Assembly (NCBI GenBank): GCA_951804985.1
Contig: OX638133.1
Span: 2,190,501-2,254,500 of the forward strand
From: Dryomyza anilis
Taxonomy: Eukaryota; Arthropoda; Insecta; Diptera; Dryomyzidae
Length of the DNA stretch: 64,000 nt
Reading direction: 5' to 3'
A program made the translations under genes and the position numbers. The notes under the pieces are model-generated. The model saw only the letters and a program-made list of their open reading frames with translations. It was not told where the DNA came from and did not search any database. This document shows, one piece after another, positions 45,081 through 57,900 of the stretch (positions are counted from its first letter, which is position 1; every line of letters begins with the position of its first letter).

Positions 45081-48000
45081 CTACTTTGTTTTCGCTGCTG
45101 ACTGCTGGAGCTTCGGCGATGGCTGTCCATTGCTGTTCGCCGCCGCTGCTGCTGGCGAAGTCTTTGGACTGGACGCGGTTGGCGCGGCCGACAAGTGACG
45201 GAATTCGCTACCATCGCCAATCGCGGGCATTTTGTCCGTCGCGCCACCGTTCTTCAGCTTCTGCATGTACTCGACGATGGCATCGTTGCCGGCGCGCTGC
45301 ATACGCGACAGTTGCTCCATGATGTACGCCTGCTGGTAGTTGTAAATGGACGGCGCAAACTGTCCCATTTGCGCAGCGGCATTGGCGTAGTTGTAGAACA
45401 TGTTGGACTGATTGGCGGCGGCATGTGCCTGCACCTGGGCACGCAGCCGCATCTCAGCCTGGCTGGCGGCGGCTGCAGCAGCGGCGGAGCCAAGGTGAGG
45501 TGGCATGTTCGGCATGCCTACCATCGAGGGCATGGGATGCATGCCGGGCAATGGGTTCATTGCAGAGAGTTGCGCCAGTTTGTTGTTATGGTGCTGCTGC
45601 GGCGACTGCTGATGGTGTGGATTATTGTTGGTGGAGTGTGAAACGAGCTGGTTTGTGGCTGCTGAAGGCGAGGCCGCTGTTGATTTCTTGCTTTTGCTCA
45701 TGGCATTGGTATTTGAGTTATGCAGTGGTGGCGTGTTAGGCGATGTTTTTGGCGATGCAGTATGACTGGGCTTCACGGCGCCCATCGCACCATTTGGCGA
45801 ACTCTTGGGTGTCGCAATCTTGCTGGTGGCGCCACCACCATTTTGCTGCACATGCGAAATACCGGGAGACTTTTTCGACGGCGGCACCTTCTTATTGGAA
45901 TGCACTTTTACGGCGACACCACCGGGCGATGAGTAGGTGCCTATGATATTGCCATGCGAAACCTTTGGCGGTATAACCTCGGTAATACCCGTAAGATTCT
46001 GACGTGGCAGAATCGGACGAAACTTCTTGGCCGCTGCAGATTCCGAAGTTGGGGATTTGGGCGACTTGCTCTCCGACTGTCCACTGGTTGGCGAGTTTCC
46101 CAACTGTTCGGCGCTAGGAGCACTACGTTTTTCGGGACTGGGAGTCTTCTTATCCACGGACGCTACGAAGTCAGTGAGTTTCATGGGTGGCTTCATTGCG
46201 TTGCTCATGGGTGGCGGCATTTGTGGTTTCGCTACGTTCTGGGCAGTGGACGTGGCAGAGGCGGGAGTAGTGTTCATTTGTGTTGTTTTGGTAACCTTTG
46301 TGTTCGAGGGTGGTGTCGATTTAGATATCGTATTGGTAGGGTTAACATTGTGTATGGTCACGGAAGGTTTGCTGTAGTTGAGATTCATGTTTTTCAGTTG
46401 CGAGTTGGATGGCGTTGGCTTGTGCGGCAGAGGAATCATTGGAGGCAGCTGTAGATGAGCGTTATTGTGCTCTTTCTTCGGTGGTGGTGGTGCTAATGAT
46501 GTTGTTGGTGGTTGCTGTTGATTTAGTGAGGAAGCTCTTTTGTTGCTGCTGTCCGTTGTTTCCACTGACTGATCAGGCAGCTTCAAGATTTCGATATAGT
46601 TATTGACGGGGCTTTTGTGCTTGGGATATTGAGCGTTGTTAGCTTGAGATTCGCTGTCCTCGCGGGTTATTGTGATGGAGAGCGACGATGGAATGTTTAT
46701 GTTGCACGAAGTCAGTAATGATTTAACCTTCAGCTGTTTCTCTGGCGGATCTTCAATGGGACTTGGGCTTTTGGCGAAAGGATAAACACGCTTCGGAGCT
46801 GCTGGTTGCTCGGTTTTCATCGGCGAATTGGAGCGCTGCGCATTGGTGTTTTCAACGCTGGATGTTTTCTTTGTTGGTGGCGCAGGGAAAAGGCTGGACA
46901 TTGGACTATTATTTCCCAAAACACTTTGCAAGTAGTTGCTGGTGGCGTTGCTCGGTTTGGGCGTGTATTTGTAGGTGGGCATCGTTGGAATATTGTAGTT
47001 CGGTGCATACTGAGGCGAACTGGGTGAATAACTAGGTGAGTTCGGTGTGTACATGGGTGTGCGACAACCCGGAGGCACTTCGTTGCCCTTTGATTTTGCA
47101 GAGTTGAATAACGCCATATTTAAATAGTTGTTGGAACCGTTCGATTTGCTGGTATTCGGCGATTGCATGTTACGACTACCCATTGGTGAGGATGATGGCG
47201 ATGACGATGGATGCATTGGTGAAGGCGGCGGACACATGGAGTGGTGATTCGGAGTTTTGGGCCCATATACCAGTTTTGGAGAGGGCGTTGGTTCGGCTGA
47301 TGAAATAGATTTAATTTCCGTTCCTGCATCTTTTAAGATTTTGTTAACATCGTTGGGAATATTGGCGAAAGGATTCGGACGCGATGCTTTTGGCAGTATC
47401 GGTTGGTAGCGCTTGGCAATAGGCGTACGATTACCCGGAGCAGATGGTTGAATGCCTTGCATAGGATGTGGCGTCAACGAACCTGGAGGCGCGAATTTGT
47501 GTTGCGGTTTGTTTAGTTTCTTAGGTAGAGCGCTTGGCGGCTTCATAAGTGCCAACGGCGCTGGTGGTGGCATGTGTGGCTTATCGGTTGACGTGTGCTT
47601 GGGGCTTGCGGGTACTGATTGCGGTTTCGGCGATTTGCTTGGCAAATTTGCGGTGGGAGATGGCAGTTTAATTTTGAAGTCATCTGAGAAAGTGGGAACT
47701 GCGAACTTTGGTTTCTTCGGAATAGCCTTAACGGGATCCTTGCTCTTGCGTTTCGATCCCAAACTTAGCTTGGAGAGTACACTGTTCGGTGGCTTCATAA
47801 GAGTCGGGGGAGTGGAAAGGACAGATGCAATATTTGGCATTGCTTTGGGTGGCAGAGTTTTAGGCAATGTACTTGATTTCTCCGTAGACTCGGCTTTAAA
47901 GTCTTTAATTGGTTTTAAAGCGAATGCTTTAAGGAATTGTGATTTTTGGTCATCGTCGGCGGTTACTGCTGTTGTGGATGTTGAACCCTGTTTCAAGCTT

Positions 48001-48963
48001 GGCTCTTTAGGGCTATGGATCTTTGCCAGCGGACTTATACGCTCCGCTTTGATAGTTAAAGGCGGTACAGTCAATGGACTTGGTGTCTTTCGTTTGCGTT
48101 CGCTATTGGGCGATGATTTAGGACTGTCACTCTTCTCTCTCTTGGTCTTGACCTTCCATTCCTTCTCTGGTTTTACGGGCTTTACGATTTCTTTTCGCTC
48201 GGGATCGGACATATTAATAATAGTAACACTGTTTTGCTTTGAAAGATCAATCTTTAATTTGATATTTTCAACTTTACGTTCTTCTTTGAACTCCGCAGCA
48301 GCAGCTGCCTCTTTCTTTTCCTTATAAGATTTTGATGATGATTTTATTTCACTATTAGTGTGCTTGTCGCGGGAACCTTTGGTGACAATGGTAATTTTAA
48401 GTTTATCAGTCTTGGACAACTCCTGCTTTGAGCCGGAAGCAGAATTTTGTTGCGGTTGTGGCACAATTTCAAATGTTTTCGTTTCAGTGACATGGGAAGT
48501 AGTGGAATCAACTTCCGCCTCATCCTCTACTTTAATTTCCGCCAGTGGCAATTCAGGTTCCTCAAGTGAGGGCGTGGCTTGGTGAATAACCGTCATTGCA
48601 TCAGGGCTCAATCTTGGTGTCTCGTGATCTGAAACCACTTCTTCTTTTGCAACGATCATGGTGCATACTTTTCGTGGTTTTACCACTCGACGATTGGACT
48701 CTTTAACGCGGAAATAAAAACGCATAGGCGCATCACGTTTCCACGTGTAAATATAGGCCACGTCCATCAATGTATAGTGATCGAGCAGCACTATTGTTTT
48801 CACTTTGTACATGATGTCGATGTTAAATTGATTAATATCGATATCAAACTTGCCGTAGACGAACTTCTTTAAATGCGCAACCGTGCAAACCGAGGGACAT
48901 TGCAGGAATTTTGGTTTCAGCAATTCTAAGAATTCTTTTTCACTGGCGTTGCCCATGTGCTCT
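45081..48963 (-). CDS. Psc: Psc coding exon 4 (RAWUL and C-terminal region)
   Basis: 3.9 kb exon from acceptor CATTTGCAG. It starts [19 protein letters not shown], the RAWUL domain, which contacts partner Polycomb proteins. Then come over 1,200 residues rich in Ser, Pro, Lys and SPK-type motifs, corresponding to the region shown in Drosophila to bind DNA and inhibit chromatin remodelling. It ends AAAKTK. Its high GC makes long but meaningless open frames on the opposite strand (for instance 291 codons at 47452-48327). Confidence 0.95.
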
Positions 48964-51900
48964 CTGCAAATGAAAAAAAGAAGAAAAAAATGAAAAATAT
49001 GATTAGTAAATGTTGCTGGCAAGCGGTTGGTTTTATAAAGTATTATTGATCTGGGAGTTGCAGGGAAACTTACTCTATGTCTGCGTATTCCAGTGAGAGC
49101 GACATGTCCTCCGAGGGACTAAATATTAAGTGTTCGGTGTCGTCGCCACGTTGCTCCGGTGTGGCCAGTGCTGCCTGCTCTGGTATGTCCTTGTAGAACG
49201 CGCGTTTCTTCATTAACTCCTTCTCGTATAGGCCCGGCACAAGCTTGTACACGATCGCCTGTAGCGTGGTATCCGGTCTGTAAAGGAAAATAGAAAAAAC
49301 GCAACATTTAGAAAGGGTTTTTTTTTTCAATAATGTGTTTCAACAATAAAACCCAAGAGTAACAAAAAAACTAATTTACGAAATGTGCACAAACAAAAAA
49401 CCTGTGGAAATTCGTCTCGCCTTCAGGTAAACATTAACGTACTGCGCCGCTTTGTGCCTTGGGTGCCGTGCAATTACAACAAATACAAAACGCACACACA
49501 AAAACTTCATTCATCAAACCGTCACCCTGCTCTACCCTGTTCGCGAGCGGTCCCGTTTGCTTAATTTCCATCACCATGCCATCGCAACAAAAACTAGTTG
49601 AAAAAGAAATACGGTGTAGCGCCGCATCGCGCACAGGGACCGCGTGCAGTATATGCGACCCGCCACCAGTGTATGGTGCTGCTTATGGTGGAATCGCATG
49701 CTTGGGCATTAATCTCGACTCGTTGCGAGTTTGCACAGAGTTCGTCAGTCTGACGAGCACATAATTAAAGCCGAGTCTCGCAAGACTAGTGCGACGTTGT
49801 GGTTTTACGGTGCAAATCGACAAATGGAAAAATGTCACAAAATAGTTGAACAAAAAAGACATACAAACGCTTTCGATATGTTCTATAGGAATTCATAATC
49901 GACAAGCGATATTTATGACTTTATATAACTATTTTGAATATCTAATCCACACAATTTTGAATATCAATTTTCTTATTATTAAATAATAAAAACCTTACTA
50001 CATATAGTAGTGATATCGAACTTCGATAGTTCTATTCATTATTGAAAACTATTATTTGTACCTATATCGATACTTTTTTGACATCCTACGATTATTATTT
50101 CTTAATATAAAAATCAGTTAATGATGCAAAATGTAATGCTATTTGAAGGATTGTTATGTTCTCATCAACATCGAAATCTTTAGAAATTGTCAGAACCAAA
50201 GATTTTTGTAAACCCGAACACGACACCCAAATACATTTTATTCAAAATAAAAGTTTTAAGTTTAATTAATTAATATAAACATAAAAAATTGCGGGTTTCT
50301 TCAACATTGTTGAGATATACATATTATCATCGATCAGAAATTGTCTTTACTTTCGGGATGTTATATACAAAGTTGAAAGAAGTCTCATATAAGGAAAATT
50401 TCTAAATACTCAGCAGCCATTAAGAACATTTTTAAAATTCGAACGGTATGTTACAATATCTCAGCTGCATCGCAGTACTACCTTACGTCGCCCTTGTGCA
50501 GGGTGACACTTAATCTGGCTCAACTATATCCACCCTGCCTGAAAATGGTCGTCTTGTATACCACATATATCTTTTTTTTCGGCATCTTAACAGACATTAA
50601 GCTAGCGTCTCAGCACTTTCTGTGGGACGCACACATAATAAGTAACGCAATAATGCACTCGTCGTACACACATTTTTTTTCTTTGTACACTTCGGGTACA
50701 ATTAATGCGGGGAACAGCTGTGCGTGGCATTTGTCATAATTGCAAACATAATACGAACTGTATCCTCAGTTGTGCTGTTGTTGTTTCTGTCAAGACAGAT
50801 GCATTTAACGGCAACACGTTAAAATAATATACGTTCTACAACTAGGTAAATATTGACTAGCACATGATCGAATATTTCGTTTTCACGCCAAACATTAGAA
50901 CATTTTAAAAGCAGCAATGTTTTTGAGTGTTCTTTTCCTTTTTCTACTTAAAGACATCAACATTAATTGGAGAAGTGTTGATGGAAATATGTACTGTCTT
51001 GCATCAACATTCAAACCGAAGATACTACATTATTATGTATGAGAAGTTATGCAAAAGTCTCTATGGGTATTGTACATAAATTTTGTTCAAGTAGCAGCCA
51101 ATACAATGCCAAAAACTGTGTCTGCACGTGGAAAAAGAATACTACCCAGCGGAGGCATCAGCTGTCAATTAGGCGAGCATTTGTTGTACTTCAATGGGAA
51201 ATCGATACGTTGTTTTTCACTCGATTATGCCTTTAGTTGTCCCTTTTTATTTATGCAAAGCATACAAGAGCGATGTATGCGAATGCAGGAACAAAAACAG
51301 AGACAGGGACAGCGACAGAGACATCGACATCGACAGAGTGAAAAATGAGCACATAAAATGAAATCGCAATTCCAGAAAAATGTGACAATGGAACATATTG
51401 CGACGCGCACAAATGAAATCATGTTCATCGAAATTTGCGCTCGAATCCGTTTTACGGATCGCTGCAGCCATTATTTGTCAGGACAGCAAAAATGTGCAAA
51501 AAGGTGAAAAAATTCGCACAAAAGACTCAGCAGTCGACAAGGACAGTGAGCTCCGACTGATAGACCGTCCAAAGGAATACGAAATAGAAAAACAATTCGT
51601 TGCGCGCTGCCAGTTTTGATGATGTCTTTTCTTCTGGAAAATTAGAAGTTCCTAGAGCTGCTTGATGTAGATACATAAAATAAAAAAGATGCGACGACGA
51701 ATGGCTGCTGACAAAGCAAAAGAAAGTAGTTTGTGCGTGAATTTAAGAGATAAAAGCGCTACTGTCAGCGTAACTTTGATTAATAATTAAATAAATTATC
51801 ACAATGCGAGAGGAGTTTGTTCGTGACAGACATTAATTTATCTTGAGCAATATATACTCGAAAAACATCTAACGTTGCTCGTATCGATTTTAACCCATTA

Positions 51901-54900
51901 AAGATGGAACAGCGATTACTTGACGAAACTTTTCATAAACAGTATTCCATGTATATATTTTATGATTCAAATTGGTTTTTTTTTTAAATTTACCACATTT
52001 TTGGGTATTATTCTACCCAATACGATGTAAAGGTTTAAGAGGTTTGACTTGAATATAGATGAAATACGTGCTTAGATTTTTACGTTTCGAACACATCACT
52101 CAAATCAAATATTTAGCAGTTAGTTAGAGGAATTAAGCAACGTTTCCGACGTATACCACTGCGGAATAATGTGCTCGTTTATGAAGATTAAACGCAGATT
52201 AACGCATATTAAGAAAAAAAGAAAAAAAAACAGACTCATTAGTAACTTTTTTTCTTGTATCTCACAGAAAAGCATCTGTTATGGTGAGAATGAATCTCAG
52301 CCACAGACAAGCTCAAGTGCATTTAGCCAATTGTAAACAACAGCCGTTCGCAGTAGAGCGGCTATAATTCCCAACAATAATAATCATCAGCAGCACCATC
52401 GTTGTCGTCTTCACCAGAAGACCAACTCGAACTCAAACTGGACTCTCAAAAGATGAAATCATAAAACAGAAAAAAACGAGACACGACGTATAAAAGCCAA
52501 AGCAAACAAGTCGCTGGGGTCTGTGCATTTCGACGGAGCGACTATGAGTAGCACAAACGGACGGACGAACAAAGACGACGACTACGACATGCTATTGCAT
52601 GGACTTGAACCAACCAAAGAGTCATGTTTTCGCATGAAGCTAACGAGTGAGCAAACACACCAGCACCATCAGCAGTTAGTTGCAGCAACAAAAACACAAT
52701 GACGACGGAGACGTCGAAGAAAAATGAGCAAGTGTTACTACCAAGGAAGGCACCTATATGAGCACGGCTAAACGCAGAGTCAACAACACGGACGGAGGAC
52801 GCGGAAACCTTTCATGGCAGCCACCACATACTACATAAATTCTCGGCGCATTCGCCGAAGCCATTACTACGAGTTGCATGCGCGGCAACGATGACGAAGA
52901 CAACGACGACTCGGTGCTCGTTTTTCTGTTGCTGCCATTAGCAGTTTTTGTAGCATGTCTCATGCACTCAATGACAGGCAGGCAGAACGACAGGAAGGCG
53001 GCTTGCAATCGGCCATCCATCCATTCAGTTCTCCTTTGAGCCAACTAACAGTCAGCCAGTCAAGCGCGCATTCTGCTGGGAATACCAAGTCGACTTTCAG
53101 CTGTTTACACATGCCGACGGCAAATTGAAGACCCGCCCGCTGATTCGTTTTTTTTTTGCAGTTTTGCATGTGTCCCCCCGTTGTTCGTGCTGTTCCTGGA
53201 AGCGGACAGAAGATGTTGGCTCACGTGTTTATTTTTGCACATGAGCGACTAAATGTTTGTGTTATTGTTGCGTTCAACAATGGACAACAATGTGCCAACC
53301 ATCAATGGCGGTGCGGTCGGCCGTGCTCGTTTAAGAGTCTTTTAATTATGGCTCTTCGAGGAGGCTGCTGCATTTATTTTCACGAGGCGTTAATTGGACC
53401 GCGCGCGAAATTCCTGCATTTTTTTTTTTTATTTGCCATTTAGTTACCACATTGAGTCACGTTCGTCTGTTTCGCATCAGTGCAAATTGTGCTGTGCGCT
53501 GGGTGTTAATGTGCGAAAAAATCAAATCGAATGAAATTACACTTTATCGCCTTTTTGCTTATTTTTTAACGCACACGTACTATGAACCCACCAAACGTCC
53601 GTTGGCAGACCATCTATATCTGTCGACCGCCACCCGTCGTCCGCCTTCCTGTGCCGGAAATAACCTCGCAGGACGTCGAAATAGGATTAAATTTGCCGAT
53701 GCATGGCAAGTCAATGTGCTGTCGAAGTGGATGAAGCACTAAAAAACGTTGTTCATTCCCCTAAATGTTATGTACGAAATTTACGAGCTATGCTTGTTAT
53801 CTGGCAACACGTTTCCCCTTTTTATGGATGTGCAAATGAAGCGGTGCGTTGGCGTGGCAGAAGGCGGCAGTGGTTGTTTAAAGCCACATTGGCCCACAAT
53901 ACGTAACAACAAATGTAGAGTACTAGAGTAATACTTGCGGTTGCAGATTAATGCCAGCGACAAGACGAGATGATATTTCCAAATATTAATTACATCAAAT
54001 CCCAATAGAATATTTCAGTGATATAATAAATTAAAATAGCATTGAGCTTTTAATAATACGGGTTAAGGGAGTTCTTATAAAACGAAGGTGACATTGGAAA
54101 TTACGGGGTGTTAAAGCTTAACTGAGGGCGTAAACTTAAGCTAATATATAAATGCAGGAATAGTTGATATTAAAGGAACTATAAAACAAAGCGAATACAA
54201 AATTTAGGGCATTTCAGGGTTATAGTCAAGAACTAAATGGTTTTTCGAATATTGTTAAGTTGAATGGCATACTCCCGGAATATGTAGGGCGTGGTTGATT
54301 TTGGGAACAATATGATTTACTGAGTATTGGTAAAACTTTAAAGTGAGTATTGGATACATGACGGAAATTATGTCGTTCCTGTAGAAGTAAAACTCATCAA
54401 CAATTGGACAATAGTTAACATTTTTTTTTATTTGACATTTTCTGATCGATGGGAGGCAATCAATAGATGAGAACGTGTAAAACTAACGAATTAAATTTTC
54501 GCTTTTGAGATTTATTAACTGGTATTTGATTTGAATGACAGCAAATATGATAGTTCAAATGTTATTGTATTACTGATCACCATCATTTCCCGAGTCAATT
54601 AGGCCATGTCCGACACAGGGAAAAAACCGATTTTTCGTCGTTGTAGAACGAAATACATTTTTATGAAAAACTTTATTTTCAAGTTTGTTGATTAATATTA
54701 GAAAAAGTAAATGATGTATTTTTAAAGTTCAAAAAACAATTAATAGATTTACATTTTCATGCTGTAAAAAATTTGAGATCATCAATTTAAAATTGGCAGA
54801 TTTATACACATTTTTGTTAATTAATATTTGTCATTTTGAAAATGTATTTGGTGACTTTCAGTTCTACAACGACGATATTATGTTTCCAACAATATTTTTT

Positions 54901-57900
54901 TGAATTAATAAAGTATTAAATAATAAAGTATTTCAGAATTTAAATTGAGTTCAATTGATCATGTCCATTTCTCATAACACGTAAAGTTATAAAGATGTTT
55001 TTATTGTTGCAATTGCAAAAGCCAGAAGACGTGTGTTTGTTGTTGTGTTCGATTTATCGTTGCACAAGTGATAAAAGAACGCAATAAGAATACACATGCC
55101 AAGTTCGAACGAAACAAACGCAAGCCCGGCCCGCATGCATATTTTTCACATTTATAATTAACACGAGTTCTATTTACTAAATATCTGTCAAAATTCTCCA
55201 AGTGCATGCTTGGATCTCGTACGTCTGAGCACCTTGACGTCTGGGGTACACTTACTTGATATTTGGTTTGGCCGTGTTAATCATCATTTCGCAACGAGGA
55301 CAGTACTGCTCCGTTCGCAAGTGTTTCATGATGCAGCTGTGACAAACTGAAAAGAAAACGAAAATAAAGTCAGTAAAAAAATTAAGTGGAATTTAAGTAG
55401 CGAATAAGTGGAAAAGTCAACATAAATTGTGTATGCTATGTTTGGGGGTATTTGAAAAAATCATAAAACCAAAATTATTACAATACTGCGGTGCATTAGA
55501 CGCACCCACTTTTTTCTGGGTTGTTGAAACGGGTCTTTGCCACACTCAGACAAGGAAATATTGCGACGTAATACTTTGCATATAATTTGCTGTACGTTGT
55601 TTTTTTGTATTCCTTCTTTCTTTTATTATAACTCCAACTTGAACTTGTCCCCCAAACATGTTGAGAGACAAATACACAGACCGACCGAGACTTACACACA
55701 CACACTACACTTGTCTATTATTGCTGTGTTGGCGTTGAATTGTATACTCCAACATTTGCGTCCCAATTTAAGGCACAGAGAGACGACAGGCAGACAGACA
55801 GACAACAAATATAAATTCATTTCATACCATTTTTAGAACTCGACTTGGAGTGGTGGAGTCTAACGCATTTGGGGCGCATGAACGGAAGGAAGGCCAATCG
55901 CAGGCTGACGTGCTTTGAGTCACAGCGTGTGGAGCTGATTACCATTTAAGCCGATTACTGTTGCCTGATTAATTGTTCCCGGTGGTCTTGTTGTAACTGC
56001 TAGCTGGTTTTTTCATTTTTTTTTTTTGTTTTCATGTCACACATTCGGGCAGTTTGCAGTTCAGACAAATGTTTGCCGTGGGAATAACAGTAACTGTGGC
56101 GTGCTTCGCATGTCAAATAAGCCTGAGTGGCCGGCCAAAGGACCTCGAACGTATGCTGGATTTCTTTAAAGCGGCAACGCAAGGATAATCCGCTCAAAAT
56201 GTCGATTAAACTGGACATGAGCCGATTTTAAAGAAAGAATGCTTTAAGTTCTTAAAGTAAATCGTTGTCTTTTGTCTCAAAAAAAGAACTTTGGCCTCTT
56301 CTACAGCGCAAAACAAAAGAACGAAAAAAAAAATTGCTTGAAACGGGGTCTAGACCATGTTTTTCGTCTGTAAACTTGTTGGCCGTACAACGTGTGAGTA
56401 ACGTCGACACGAAAATTCGCTTAGTGGCCATACCGAATGTGAGTGAGTGTGCCGTCGAGATGTTTGACGTTGGTAGAATATAAAAAAGAAGAAAAAATAC
56501 AACTAAAGTAGGTGTAATAGTAGCGTCGGGCAGTACCTACCATAATACATTTGGTTTGTGTTTTTTTCGCACTCAACTTTTCAAAACTCACAAAAACAAA
56601 CTTTTTTGCATGCATTAGAATAAATTTGTATTTAAAATAAAAGTTCATTTTGTTTGTTCCCTAAAGCACGGAAAGGATTTACAATACTTGTTGAGAACTA
56701 ATGGAGGTGTCGACGAAGAGTTGCCACGACGTATACAATGCCAAAAGTGCTTGGGGTAAGTGGAAGCGGAAAAGGTTGGTACTTTGAAATTTGCATTTAA
56801 CTTAAGATATATTTGAAGCAAAAATTTAACTCGTTTTTGCTACTGAATATGGGTTCTATAAAATACCTAAATGTTTAAAAATTTAACAGGCTGCAAAAAG
56901 GCAAAAAGGTTTTATTTTAATTAGGCACTTTTATAATTTAATTAGACAGAGTTCTCTGAGCGTAAATAAAACAAAACTTTTTGACACCTATAATAAACAA
57001 ATTTGAAGTTCTCATTAAGGATTTGATGCTTCAGAAATTTACATCTTTGGAATATTTTTAGAAATATAAGAACTCTTCAAGTATAAAACTTTTATATTCT
57101 TTAATAAAGAAAAATTACTAAAATGAAGAATTTAAAAAGTTGAAATTAAAAATTTCGAAAGTAACATTTGGGGGATGTATTTGAAATAAATTTTCATATT
57201 TTCGAAAAATAACCAATTTTTTTGGGATACTGTTTGATATAGATGGTAAAACACGTCAGTTCAATTCTGTTGCCTGTACAGTTCCATTTACGAGAAAACT
57301 TAAAAAACAAGAGTCTAGATAAAAGTTGAAACAAAGTAACTGACAACGCGAATTTATGTTTCACGCCTTGCGGATTGTGCACGGCACAGCCCAGCCTCGT
57401 CGACGGCTGTCAGAAAGACAGCCAGACCAGTCTTTGCTTTGTCTAGCTTTTGTGTTGCCGAGTTAGAAATGAAAACAGTCCGCTGAATGTCTGTCGCTGC
57501 GCCACTTTGACAGCCCATCTTCGGGCGGCATTCCGTAGTCTACTTTATTATTTAAAGTGCTGCGAGCCTGAACTAATAAATTCTGATTCCCAACGTACAA
57601 CATTTTGACGCGCGCGCGGCAGGCACTCGGCTTGTATTAAATGTGTGAGCTCAGCACTCGTTTTCATTAAAATTGAAAACATAAACAAAAAAGGCCAACA
57701 ACCACCGCCGCTGCCTCCTGTGCCACCCACGAATATACAACAAACCTACCCACCCACCCAGTGAAAAATCTCCAAAGCACAACAACTAACCAACATTTTT
57801 ACAGCAACGGCAACTTTAATGTTGCTGCTGCTGCTGCGCTGCAGTCTCTGTTTTTGCTGCTCGTCGTGGTCGGTGTTGTTCGGCTTTAATGTCAATGTCA

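Larger units (their letters stand above)
49278..55255 (-). other. Psc: Psc intron 2 (6.0 kb)
   Basis: Lies between coding exons 2 and 3. It holds a GC-richer block at 49440-49800, AT-rich DNA to 51000, a long GC-richer island at about 51050-53930 with CAG/GAC-rich words and a small ORF on the other strand, and a family G MITE at 54635-54875. Large conserved introns of Polycomb genes can carry response elements, but no site can be assigned firmly. Confidence 0.7.

Noticed and set aside
45195..46606. Series of plus-strand frames of 65-166 codons
   Set aside because: Antisense shadows of Psc exon 4, with no domain.
47452..48327. 291-codon plus-strand frame
   Set aside because: Lies antisense to the well-supported Psc exon 4; open only because of the codon composition of that exon.
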